64,000 nt of DNA from Spongiivirga citrea (GTDB lineage: Bacteria; Bacteroidota; Bacteroidia; Flavobacteriales; Flavobacteriaceae). The position numbers and the translations under genes are program-made. Below the pieces are notes generated by a model. The model worked only from the letters and a program-made list of their open reading frames with translations, made no database searches and was not told the DNA's origin. The stretch spans positions 124,001 through 188,000 of the forward strand of contig NZ_JAABOQ010000001.1 of the NCBI RefSeq assembly GCF_010671565.1. The letters are read 5' to 3'. Of the stretch, positions 47,233 to 54,794 are shown piece after piece (the first letter of the stretch is position 1; every line of letters begins with the position of its first letter).

Positions 47233-47428
47233 GGTTTTTTGATCAAAAACTTACATTCAATTTATCAACATTCATAATTGTATTATTTCGTTTAACTATA
47301 GACTAAAAAACATTGGATATAGTCAAAATTAGCTTCTCCACTATAAGGACCTAGAACGGCTTAGTTAATTATTTTGTATCTTGTATAAGGCTACTATTTA
47401 GATCATTAACCCATAAACGCCTTAAACC

Positions 47429-47902
47429 ATGAAAGCACTTGCAATTTTCACTACTTTCCTTTTTCTATTGGTTTCATGCAACCAGAAAAAAGAAGAGAAA
47501 GTCTCCTTGACAGAAACAGATGTTAACATAAGTACTACCCCATCGATGGAAGGTGCATGGGAACTTGTTAACTACTATAGCTACGACGGAGAGAATGTTA
47601 CTGATACAGTACCGATGTCACAAGGCTATCGTCAGATCAAAATTTATAGTGGTAATAAAGTAATGTGGTCTCGTAAAGTACCTATGGATTCAATTGAATG
47701 GTATGGCTATGGTACCTACACAAATTCCGAAGATGAGTTGGTCGAAACTCTAGACTACGGTTCAGCATCAATGCTAAAAATAATTGATACTATGAGGGTG
47801 TTTAGTTTTGAGCTGCAGATAGATAAAGATACATTTACCCAGATTACTGTGGGCGAAGAGGGAGTCCGAATTTCCTCAGAAAATTATAGGCGACTAGAGT
47901 AA
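47429..47902 (+). CDS. Hypothetical lipoprotein (lipocalin-like)
   Basis: 157 residues with a lipoprotein signal (FLFLLVSCNQKKEE). The mature part opens with MEGAWELVNYYSYDGENV, the 'GxW' start of lipocalin-like sandwiches in Bacteroidota, and ends ISSENYRRLE. Unknown ligand. Single gene. Confidence 0.75.
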   Translation: MKALAIFTTFLFLLVSCNQKKEEKVSLTETDVNISTTPSMEGAWELVNYYSYDGENVTDTVPMSQGYRQIKIYSGNKVMWSRKVPMDSIEWYGYGTYTNSEDELVETLDYGSASMLKIIDTMRVFSFELQIDKDTFTQITVGEEGVRISSENYRRLE

Positions 47903-47941
47903 GTTGTTAATTGTCTTGTTCACATTAAATAAAGGTGGCTA

Positions 47942-47971
47942 TTGAATTATTCATTTGGATGGTTAATTTAG
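47942..47971 (+). promoter_or_regulatory. Promoter of the coiled-coil gene
   Basis: TTG at 47942-47944, a 19-base spacer and TAATTTAG (one mismatch) at 47964-47971, 24 bases before the ATG. Confidence 0.5.
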
Positions 47972-47994
47972 CAGCGATTTTATAGCAAATACGT

Positions 47995-48801
47995 ATGAAA
48001 AAGACTTTTACATTAAGTATCATTTTATTGTTGATCACTACAGTTTCCTTCGCTCAGAATAAAAAGGAGTTGATACGGCAAAAAGAGGAGCTAAAAGCGC
48101 AATTAGATAGTGTAACCAACGAACTCTACGCGGTAAAGCGAAAAGTAAGCACGGCAGAGGTAAAAGCGGATTCATTTAAGGCACAAGTTGAAGACCTTAA
48201 AAACACCAATGCCACTTTACTAACTAATATTGAAAGTTTTACTGCGCTTTCAAATCAGAAGTCATCCAATTTAGAGCAGTCTCTTGAGAGCATGAAAGAA
48301 AAAGACATGCAGTTAGAGGCTATTAATAAATCACTTTATTCACGTGACTCTGTAGTATTGGTTTTGGTAACAAAGCTAAATAAGGCACTACAAAATGTAC
48401 AAGGATCTAATGCTGCAGTTACTTCAGGAAACGGGAATGTGGTTGTCACTTTTAACAATGATTTTCTTTTTGATGAAAAAGGTATTAAACCAACTGCAGA
48501 TAGCACTGTCGAAAGCATTGCAGTTGTACTTCAAAATGAAATAAATAATGTTGACATTTCAATAGAAAGTCAGTTAGAAGTATCAGATTCATTAACAAGA
48601 GGGAAGAACTGGATGGAAAGCATTCGAAAAGCTTCTTATCTTGGAAATAGATTAGAAAATAAAAATAAGTTAGCCGTTTCTGGGCTAAAGTCTTTCGAAA
48701 GTGAAAGTATGAATATTGATGCTCCGATGGTTACGAAGATTTCCTTACAACCTGCGCTCAGGAGATTTTATGAAGAAGTAAAATCCTTTATAAAAAATTA
48801 A
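47995..48801 (+). CDS. Exported coiled-coil protein
   Basis: 268 residues with a signal peptide (ITTVSFAQ). Residues 20-130 form heptads (KKELIRQKEELKAQLDSV), and the C-terminal half recalls an OmpA-like fold (DEKGIKPTADSTVESIAVVL) but lacks the usual peptidoglycan-binding NQALSxxRA signature. Probably periplasmic; function unknown. Confidence 0.7.
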   Translation: MKKTFTLSIILLLITTVSFAQNKKELIRQKEELKAQLDSVTNELYAVKRKVSTAEVKADSFKAQVEDLKNTNATLLTNIESFTALSNQKSSNLEQSLESMKEKDMQLEAINKSLYSRDSVVLVLVTKLNKALQNVQGSNAAVTSGNGNVVVTFNNDFLFDEKGIKPTADSTVESIAVVLQNEINNVDISIESQLEVSDSLTRGKNWMESIRKASYLGNRLENKNKLAVSGLKSFESESMNIDAPMVTKISLQPALRRFYEEVKSFIKN

Positions 48802-48832
48802 AATTTGTAAAGGGCAAATAAATATTAAATCC

Positions 48833-48840
48833 TATATTTG
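48833..48840 (+). promoter_or_regulatory. -7 element of a stable-RNA promoter
   Basis: TATATTTG followed directly by CAGCCG, the form seen before tRNA genes in this phylum. The nearest TTG (48805-48807) is 25 bases away. It is the only candidate promoter for the RNA region that follows. Confidence 0.55.
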
Positions 48841-48845
48841 CAGCC

Positions 48846-49035
48846 GAAAAATTAGCTCGGATAGCTTCTTAAATTAAAGTTATTCATCAATTAATAAGTA
48901 TAGCGATTCAAAGGCCATCGCATCGGCTGGCCCTGTCGCTGAAAATTTCAGGAGTTAAACGCTACTCTTGGCGACTTTGAGAATCCAGCGCACCAGCTGG
49001 CACCTCACTGCAAAAGACCCACAGGGTCTTTTACA
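48846..49035 (+). ncRNA. Candidate structured RNA or long tRNA leader
   Basis: About 190 non-coding bases between a strong -7 element and the tRNA. Pairable stems: CGGCTGG with CCAGCTG, GTCGC with GCGAC, CGCTA with TGGCG, and a closing hairpin AAAAGACCC/GGGTCTTTT (49012-49032) that looks like a terminator just before the tRNA. The first bases (TTAGCTCGGATAGC) look like a decayed tRNA D-arm. It may be an independent small RNA or a leader processed off the tRNA precursor. Confidence 0.35.
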
Positions 49036-49047
49036 AGCGTTCGGTCC

Positions 49048-49121
49048 GGTCGCGTAGCTCAGCTGGATAGAGCATCTGCCTTCTAAGCAGACGGTCACAG
49101 GTTCGAATCCTGTCGCGATCA
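49048..49121 (+). tRNA. tRNA-Arg (anticodon TCT)
   Basis: A 74-base cloverleaf: acceptor GGTCGCG/CGCGATC, D-arm GCTC...GAGC, anticodon stem TCTGC/GCAGA around CTTCTAA (anticodon TCT), T-arm ACAGG-TTCGAAT-CCTGT and discriminator A. CCA is not encoded. It reads AGA and AGG. Confidence 0.96.
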
Positions 49122-49131
49122 CGAATAAATG

Positions 49132-49164
49132 AAAAGCAAGCGAAATAATAAAGCTTGCTTTTTT
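49132..49164 (+). terminator. Terminator of the tRNA transcript
   Basis: Stem AAAAGCAAGC/GCTTGCTTTT followed by a T-run, 10 bases after the tRNA. Confidence 0.88.
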
Positions 49165-49210
49165 ATTTTGTGAGGTTTTTATTTTCAAAGCGGAACGCTT
49201 TTGGATATTT

Positions 49211-49228
49211 AATCCTGTCTCGATCACA
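49211..49228 (+). repeat. Partial copy of the tRNA-Arg 3' end
   Basis: AATCCTGTCTCGATCACA repeats the tRNA 3' end (49106-49122) with one mismatch, 105 bases downstream. It lacks the rest of the tRNA. It could be the scar of an integrated element or the rest of a second tRNA copy. Confidence 0.6.
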
Positions 49229-49237
49229 ATAATCAAT

Positions 49238-49262
49238 AAACCACGCTAATTAAGCGTGGTTT
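49238..49262. terminator. Bidirectional terminator
   Basis: Perfect 10-bp stem AAACCACGCT/AGCGTGGTTT with a 5-base loop, between the tRNA region and the convergent PepSY-like gene. Confidence 0.85.
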
Positions 49263-49287
49263 ATTTCTTTATAGAAGAAATATTGCA

Positions 49288-49794
49288 CTACAAGAAGTTT
49301 CCCTCGGCATCACTTTTTACTCTAAGTTTTTTATCTCCATTTTTAAGTTTAATCTTATATGTTTTTTTTGCGCCCTTCTTTTCTCCATAAGTGACTTTGT
49401 AAACATCTTTTTCAACCTCCCATCCCGGAAAGCGTTTAACTAATGCTTTTCGAACCTCTTGCGGTAAGTTAATATCTTTAAATCGTTCAATAGTCCTGAT
49501 AATTTTACCATCCTTATCATAAGCCGCTACAATCTTACCATCAGGTATGTAAAAAGACACTGTATAATAATCATACTCATCATTATAAATATCCGAGTTT
49601 TTTAAATCGAAATTAGCCACTTTTCGCTCCAACATTTTTACCGGTAAAGCAGCATCTTTGGTTCCAACTTGATTTACATACTTATAGTTAACAGCTGTAA
49701 CAACAACTTCAGCCAATTTTTCTTCTTTGACAATCTGACTATAGGCGTTTCCCACAAATACAAATGCCAGTACTGTTATTATAATTCTTTTCAT
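49288..49794 (-). CDS. Exported PepSY-like protein
   Basis: 168 residues with a signal peptide (VFVGNAYSQ). The C-terminal 80 residues (LPQEVRKALVKRFPGWEVEK and YKIKLKNGDKKLRVKSDAEG) form a PepSY-like (DUF2874) beta-lactamase-inhibitor-type fold. Such proteins are periplasmic; the role is unknown. It begins about 120 bases from the first Fnr-type box on the other strand. Confidence 0.8.
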   Translation of the reverse strand: MKRIIITVLAFVFVGNAYSQIVKEEKLAEVVVTAVNYKYVNQVGTKDAALPVKMLERKVANFDLKNSDIYNDEYDYYTVSFYIPDGKIVAAYDKDGKIIRTIERFKDINLPQEVRKALVKRFPGWEVEKDVYKVTYGEKKGAKKTYKIKLKNGDKKLRVKSDAEGNFL

Positions 49795-49911
49795 GATCTA
49801 AGTTTTTAGTTATTATGAATTCTACCTTAAAAAATCAGTTCGAAGTTAGAATGCGCAGACTGCTTATTAAATGACCCTTATCAACTCATAATTACTTCAA
49901 CAAGGGCACTA

Positions 49912-49955
49912 TTGACACAGATCATTTTCAGTATGCCGTTTGCGCTCTAATTTTA
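49912..49955 (+). promoter_or_regulatory. Fnr/Crp-type box and -7 element before hsp20
   Basis: Box TTGACACAGATCAT (49912-49925), then TAATTTTA (49948-49955). Distance from box centre to the first base of the -7 is 29.5 bases. No TTG is found at -33, as expected for an activator-dependent promoter. Confidence 0.7.
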
Positions 49956-49991
49956 TTATTTGAAATGCATTACTAATTAAAATTGAACGAT

Positions 49992-50429
49992 ATGACACTA
50001 CTAAAAACGAGAAGACGACGACCATGGAGAAGTTTAATGAATTCACAATTCATTGATATGGATGACTTTTTTGAGGACAACTTTTGGTTGCAAAAAAAGG
50101 ACACTCCTGCTCTAAACATTAAGGAAGCCGATGATCATTTTGAAATAGAATTAGCCGCTCCAGGCTTTTCCAAAAAGGATTTTGAGGTAACTATTGATGA
50201 TCAAAACCTGAATATTTCTGCAAAAAAATCAAGTAAGAAGGAGGATAAAAAAGATGGATACACTCGAAAAGAGTTTAGCTACGATAGCTTCGAAAGATCT
50301 CTTATGCTTCCTGAAAGCGTGAAACAGGAAAAAGTTACTGCAACATATAAAAATGGTATTCTACATTTTGACTTGGCAAAAAAAGAAGGTGCCTTAAAAC
50401 CCCAACATAAGGTGATTGAGATACAATAG
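49992..50429 (+). CDS. Hsp20/alpha-crystallin small heat-shock protein
   Basis: 145 residues from ATG 49992. The alpha-crystallin domain has DTPALNIKEADDHFEIELAA, FSKKDFEVTIDDQNL and the conserved A-x-x-x-N-G-I/L-L motif (ATYKNGILHFDL); a C-terminal IEI-like anchor (HKVIEIQ) is also present. It holds unfolded proteins in solution without ATP. The box upstream places it in the redox/stress regulon of this region, recalling the DosR-controlled Acr of mycobacteria. Confidence 0.95.
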   Translation: MTLLKTRRRRPWRSLMNSQFIDMDDFFEDNFWLQKKDTPALNIKEADDHFEIELAAPGFSKKDFEVTIDDQNLNISAKKSSKKEDKKDGYTRKEFSYDSFERSLMLPESVKQEKVTATYKNGILHFDLAKKEGALKPQHKVIEIQ

Positions 50430-50444
50430 TTTTGGAGTTTTTTA

Positions 50445-50479
50445 GGGGAGTCTATGACTGACATAGACTCCCCTTTTTT
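50445..50479 (+). terminator. Terminator of hsp20
   Basis: Perfect 12-bp stem GGGGAGTCTATG/CATAGACTCCCC, loop ACTGA, then six T. Confidence 0.95.
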
Positions 50480-50546
50480 ATGCTGAAAAGTTCATTTCCT
50501 CAATTCTATTATCTAACATAAAATTCAGTTTAGACGTAATAGAAGT

Positions 50547-50590
50547 ATGACCAAAATCATAGTAATACTATACTGTTTAAAATACATTTA
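50547..50590 (+). promoter_or_regulatory. Fnr/Crp-type box and -7 element before the kinase operon
   Basis: Box ATGACCAAAATCAT (50547-50560) and TACATTTA (50583-50590) with the same 29.5-base spacing. It suggests that the regulator controls its own operon. Confidence 0.65.
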
Positions 50591-50624
50591 GGCCGATTTT
50601 AAATGGCATGTTATTACTATAAAA

Positions 50625-52793
50625 ATGATGAATGATATCGCGTTAAATAGTGATGTATATAAAACTATTTTCCAAACTGTCACCCAGGGAATATTGGTAG
50701 TAGATGAATTCGGCATTATCTTAAAAGCAAATCCTGCATCTGAAAAAATGTTTGGGTATGATAAAAATGAACTTGAGGGGTTAACAATAGAACAACTTAT
50801 ACCACAGAAACTAAGAGTAAAACATAAGGATCTTAGGAAGTCATACATTGCTAATCCAAAGACTCGCTCCATGGGCATAGGGCTCGATCTACACGGAGTT
50901 AAAAAAAATGGTGGTCTTTTTCCAATTGATGTCAGTCTTAGTCCAATGAGATGGAACAACAAGCCTACAGCAATAGCATTTACAATTGATACTTCTGAAC
51001 TGAAAAAAAAGGAACTGCTGAAAAATTCTATTCAGCTTAGTTTAGAAATGATTACACTTCACAAACCATTAAAGAGCATTTGCGATCAAATATGTTCGAT
51101 TTTTGATAGTAATGTATCCGATTGTAAATCTGCAATATTAATACTCGACCCTAAACAAAACTTATTATACAATCTTTCGGGATCGAAACTCCCCAGCGAG
51201 GTTAACAAAACAATCGATGGAATAACAATAAGAGATAAAAATGGCTGCACTTGTGCTTGCTCAAGAACCGCTCTATCAAAAAAAGAAACTATACTCACCA
51301 ATTTAAAAGAAGATTACTCTTGTAAAGCATTCGAAAAACCAAGGTTCGATGACAATATACTCGCCACTTGGTCTTATCCTATTCTAGCGACCACCAATGA
51401 TTTACTTGGTGTTTTTGCAACTTATTGCACAAATGAAAGAAAACCAAGTATCAAGGAAAAAGCACTAATAAACGATCTAATTAGACTTATCAGTATCGCG
51501 ATTGAACAGTTTAATACAAATAATGAACTAAAAGCTAATAGAGAAAAGCTTCAAAACTATTCCTCTCAATTAGAAGCAAAAGTAAAGGACCGCACTCAAG
51601 AAGTTGCGGGCACTGTACAGAAATTAGTAGAATCGAACTTAAAGTTAGAGGACCAAATGGCTTTGGCCAAAATCGCTAGGAACGAAGCTATTGCACATCA
51701 AGCCTTATTAAATGCGATAGGAAGCAATTTCCCAAAAGGAATAATGGTGGTTGTTAACACGAATCATACTATAGTATTTGCAGAGGGTGAAGATTTAGAA
51801 ACAATAGGATTTAAAAAAAATGAATTATTAGGATTAAAAATTGATGATCTGCAAGTGTTTAGTCAATCACAACTGTTAAAAATTCAAGAGAACGTCGAGA
51901 ATACACTTAAAGGCCAGCATTTATCCTTCCAAACTAATTATAAGCACAAAACATACTCCGTTAACTCAACACCGCTTTTTAATGAGGATATCATAATTGC
52001 GGCACTGTTTGTTTATACTGACATTTCATCTCAAAAAGAGGTTGAATTAGAGATTATTGAGGCTTTGAAAAAAGAACAGGAATTAAGCGAGTTAAAATCT
52101 CGATTCATTTCAATGGCATCTCATGAATTTAGAACTCCGCTTAGTGCTATTTTATCTTCGGCTGACTTATTAGAGAAATTAAGAGAACTAGGACTTGATG
52201 AAGGTCGGGTAAAATATTTGAAACGTATAAAATCGAATGTAAAAACCTTAATGAGTATTCTGAATGATTTTCTATCGCTAAGTAAACTAGAAGAGGGGAA
52301 AATCATTGTAAAACCAGAAAAAATTGAAATCGTTTCATTTATAACTGAGTTGACAGGCGAGATCGCTACAATGAAGAAGGAAGGTCAAACCATAAAAATT
52401 GATAAAGAAGTCGACCAACTTGATGTTGTAATTGATAAAAAGCTTTTACGCAACATCTTCATTAACTTGCTATCAAATGCCATTAAATACTCTTCTACTG
52501 GTACTGAAATACAAATTGGCATATCGCACGAAGGCTCAAATCTATTATTAAAAGTCACAGATCAAGGTATAGGCATCCCAGAAAAAGAACAACTCAATCT
52601 ATTTAAACGTTTCTTCAGGGCGGGAAATGCAGGCAATACACAGGGCACGGGTTTAGGGCTTTTCCTGGTAAAAAACTACGTTACTATTCTTGAGGGAAAA
52701 ATCAGTTTTAGCAGCAAATTAAATGTTGGCTCCTCCTTTATTGTTGAATTACCCATAAACCAAAAACACCATGAAAAAAATACTGATAATTGA
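50625..52793 (+). CDS. Soluble PAS-GAF-PAS histidine kinase
   Basis: 722 residues without a membrane segment. Domains: PAS (about 10-125, with VVDEFGIILKANPASEKMFG), GAF (about 140-300), a coiled coil, second PAS (about 365-475), HisKA with phospho-acceptor His500 (SMASHEFRTPL), and HATPase (NLLSNAIKYSS, VTDQGIGIPEKE, GTGLGLFLVKNY). The GAF domain is rich in cysteine: Cys153, 157, 167, a CTCAC cluster at 208/210/212, and 233 and 268. This could bind a metal or Fe-S centre or respond to redox. The 3' end overlaps the regulator gene by 23 bases. Confidence 0.93.
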   Translation: MMNDIALNSDVYKTIFQTVTQGILVVDEFGIILKANPASEKMFGYDKNELEGLTIEQLIPQKLRVKHKDLRKSYIANPKTRSMGIGLDLHGVKKNGGLFPIDVSLSPMRWNNKPTAIAFTIDTSELKKKELLKNSIQLSLEMITLHKPLKSICDQICSIFDSNVSDCKSAILILDPKQNLLYNLSGSKLPSEVNKTIDGITIRDKNGCTCACSRTALSKKETILTNLKEDYSCKAFEKPRFDDNILATWSYPILATTNDLLGVFATYCTNERKPSIKEKALINDLIRLISIAIEQFNTNNELKANREKLQNYSSQLEAKVKDRTQEVAGTVQKLVESNLKLEDQMALAKIARNEAIAHQALLNAIGSNFPKGIMVVVNTNHTIVFAEGEDLETIGFKKNELLGLKIDDLQVFSQSQLLKIQENVENTLKGQHLSFQTNYKHKTYSVNSTPLFNEDIIIAALFVYTDISSQKEVELEIIEALKKEQELSELKSRFISMASHEFRTPLSAILSSADLLEKLRELGLDEGRVKYLKRIKSNVKTLMSILNDFLSLSKLEEGKIIVKPEKIEIVSFITELTGEIATMKKEGQTIKIDKEVDQLDVVIDKKLLRNIFINLLSNAIKYSSTGTEIQIGISHEGSNLLLKVTDQGIGIPEKEQLNLFKRFFRAGNAGNTQGTGLGLFLVKNYVTILEGKISFSSKLNVGSSFIVELPINQKHHEKNTDN

Positions 52794-53850
52794 AGATAAC
52801 ATCGATGTCCGCGAGAACACAGCGGATATTTTAAAACTGGAAGGGTTCGAAGCCATAACCGCAACTAATGGCAAAGAAGGTATACAAAAAGCCATGCAGC
52901 AACGTCCAGACCTTATTATTTGCGACATAATGATGCCCAAAATGGATGGATATGAAGTGCTAGAATATCTTAGTAATCGCCCTCAAAGTGGCGGAATTCC
53001 TTTTATTTTTTTATCTGCTAAATCAGAAAAAAGCGATATGCGAAAAGGTATGAACCTAGGTGCAGACGACTATCTTACAAAACCTTTTGAAGCAAGCGAG
53101 TTATTAGATGCGATTAATTGCCGATTGGATAAAAACACATTTTTAAAGAAAGAATTTGAGAAAAACCTTGATGGCATTCATGCATTTATCAAAGAAGCCT
53201 CTGACTTGCTTGGTGACACGATAATTTCAACAAAATATGACATTGCCAATTATGAACGTAGTGAGGATGTTTATTTAGAAGGACATCCCGCAAACAATTT
53301 GTTTTATATCAAAAGTGGGAGTCTTAAGACCTATAAAACCACAGAAACGGGTAAAGAATTTGTTACGGGAATGTATGGCCCTGGCAAATTCGTTGGACAA
53401 TTATCAATATTAAGCAAAAAAGAATCTTACATAGAAACTGCAACAGCTTTAGAAGCATTAGAGGTATTTAAAATTCCGAAATCAGACTTCCTTAAACTTA
53501 TTGGTCAGGATCACATTGTTTCACAAAAGTTTATAAATATCATTTCGAATGATTTAGTTGAAATTCAAGATCATTTAATAAACATGGCCTTTACTCCAGT
53601 GCGACAGCGAGCTGCTAGAGCTTTGCTAGAACTAGCTGATAAGGGAATCCTGAAATATGAAGATGATCACGGAGCAGGAATACCTCGTGATGATTTTGCC
53701 GGACTCATAGGTACCGCTACTGAAACAGCGGTAAGAGCCTTATCGCAGTTTAGAAGTGAAGGGCTTATAAAAATGGGATCACTTCGAAAAATAATAATAC
53801 TTAATAAAGAAAAATTACAACATATCGCTGACTATAATTTGGTTCATTGA
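52771..53850 (+). CDS. Response regulator with Crp/Fnr-type effector module
   Basis: 359 residues. The receiver domain (residues 1-120) has phospho-acceptor Asp52 (IICDIMMPKMDGYE) and switch Lys104 (LTKPFE). It is followed by a cyclic-nucleotide-binding-like fold (about 150-270, GMYGPGKFVGQLSILSKK) and a C-terminal Crp HTH (PRDDFAGLIGTATETAVRAL). In the recognition helix the ETAVR segment aligns with E-T-V-G-R of CRP and E-T-I-S-R of FNR, whose Glu and Arg contact the GA of TGA half sites. That fits the WTGAY boxes around it. The fusion replaces ligand control with phosphorylation. Confidence 0.92.
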   Translation: MKKILIIEDNIDVRENTADILKLEGFEAITATNGKEGIQKAMQQRPDLIICDIMMPKMDGYEVLEYLSNRPQSGGIPFIFLSAKSEKSDMRKGMNLGADDYLTKPFEASELLDAINCRLDKNTFLKKEFEKNLDGIHAFIKEASDLLGDTIISTKYDIANYERSEDVYLEGHPANNLFYIKSGSLKTYKTTETGKEFVTGMYGPGKFVGQLSILSKKESYIETATALEALEVFKIPKSDFLKLIGQDHIVSQKFINIISNDLVEIQDHLINMAFTPVRQRAARALLELADKGILKYEDDHGAGIPRDDFAGLIGTATETAVRALSQFRSEGLIKMGSLRKIIILNKEKLQHIADYNLVH

Positions 53851-53866
53851 TTGAAAATGATGCCAG

Positions 53867-53910
53867 TTGATGAATATCAATTAAAAAAACTGGATTCAAT
53901 ACTAATTTTG
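53867..53910 (+). promoter_or_regulatory. Canonical FNR-type box and -7 element
   Basis: Perfect palindrome TTGATGAATATCAA (53867-53880) and perfect TAATTTTG (53903-53910), spacing 29.5. It precedes the gene at 53951 by about 40 bases from the -7. Confidence 0.8.
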
Positions 53911-53950
53911 TGCTTTACAAATGGTGTAAATCATCCTAGTATCAGGCATC

Positions 53951-54442
53951 ATGAATACGGTTTCATTACATAGCGAAGAGAAGAGCATACATATTCAAAT
54001 AGTTGATAGTATGCCAGAAGTTGTTGCTCTGCTTGAAGATAATATTAAGCACAAAACCAAATCGCTTCATACCTCAATTTTAGGAAAGCTGAATATATCC
54101 GAAACGAAAAAACATCAGCTTGAAGCTATTATAGACAAACAAAAACAAACTTGGAAGCGTATTTTAAAATCGCAGCCAAACTTTAACTATCACAACACAG
54201 CAGAAGTGGGAATTTTATTTTCTGTTGGTCCTATTTCCAAAATATTGGCAAACAAAGTAAACGGAAAAGCAATAGCAGAACTATCCAATGGTATTTATGG
54301 CGTATTACGAGGCTTAGGCGCATCTGAGTTTCAAGCTGCCTCTTATATAAAAGCACTACAAAATGATCGCTTTATCATAATTCAACGAGAAAGTCTTGAA
54401 GGCATTGATAAGAAACATTTCTCTAGGTTATACAAGTACTGA
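53951..54442 (+). CDS. Hypothetical stress-regulon protein
   Basis: 163 residues. The N-terminal half is helical and charged. The second half, VGILFSVGPISKILANKVNG followed by GIYGVLRGLGASEFQAASYI, looks like the glycine-rich helix and the 'LG-x(5)-A-x-x-Y' signature of DUF1269/GsiB-like general stress proteins, but the match is partial. Controlled, by position, by the best Fnr-type box in the region. No catalytic motif is visible. Confidence 0.7.
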   Translation: MNTVSLHSEEKSIHIQIVDSMPEVVALLEDNIKHKTKSLHTSILGKLNISETKKHQLEAIIDKQKQTWKRILKSQPNFNYHNTAEVGILFSVGPISKILANKVNGKAIAELSNGIYGVLRGLGASEFQAASYIKALQNDRFIIIQRESLEGIDKKHFSRLYKY

Positions 54443-54516
54443 AATGATCGCTTAAATATTATACGTCCTTATTAAACCAGATTAACCGAGATAGCCCGAA
54501 TCCGTTTTTCTCCAGG

Positions 54517-54560
54517 ATGACATTCGTCATTTAGTTTCTTTCCTTCTTAAACTACCTTAC
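54517..54560 (+). promoter_or_regulatory. Fnr/Crp-type box and -7 element
   Basis: Box ATGACATTCGTCAT (54517-54530) and TACCTTAC (54553-54560), spacing 29.5. It lies 21 bases before the ATG at 54581 and probably drives the four-gene run to 56697. Confidence 0.65.
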
Positions 54561-54580
54561 TACTGCATAAACACAATCAC

Positions 54581-54775
54581 ATGAAAACTGAAAAAAATGA
54601 TAAAAGCCCCTGGGAAAATGAAAAAGGTACTTGGGCAATAGGTGGGGCCACAATGATCGGGGTCGGCGTTGGATTAATTTTTGTAAAAACAGCCCCCATA
54701 TTAATGGCCGCTTCAATAATTATTGGGGTTGGAGTCGGTTTAGTTCTTTCATCCTTTATTTCCAGTAGAAGCTAA
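54581..54775 (+). CDS. Small glycine-zipper membrane protein
   Basis: 64 residues with two membrane segments built of G-x3-G repeats (WAIGGATMIGVGVGLIFV and AASIIIGVGVGLVLSSF). Glycine zippers pack helices tightly and are common in stress-induced membrane proteins. First gene of a run under the Fnr-type box. Confidence 0.75.
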   Translation: MKTEKNDKSPWENEKGTWAIGGATMIGVGVGLIFVKTAPILMAASIIIGVGVGLVLSSFISSRS

Positions 54776-54794
54776 GCTTTTCAACCTTATAGTT

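Noticed and set aside
48955-49236. A 93-codon minus-strand ORF across the tRNA
   Set aside because: Its middle is the reverse translation of tRNA-Arg (the GFEPVTVCLEGRCSIQ-type artefact often seen in databases).
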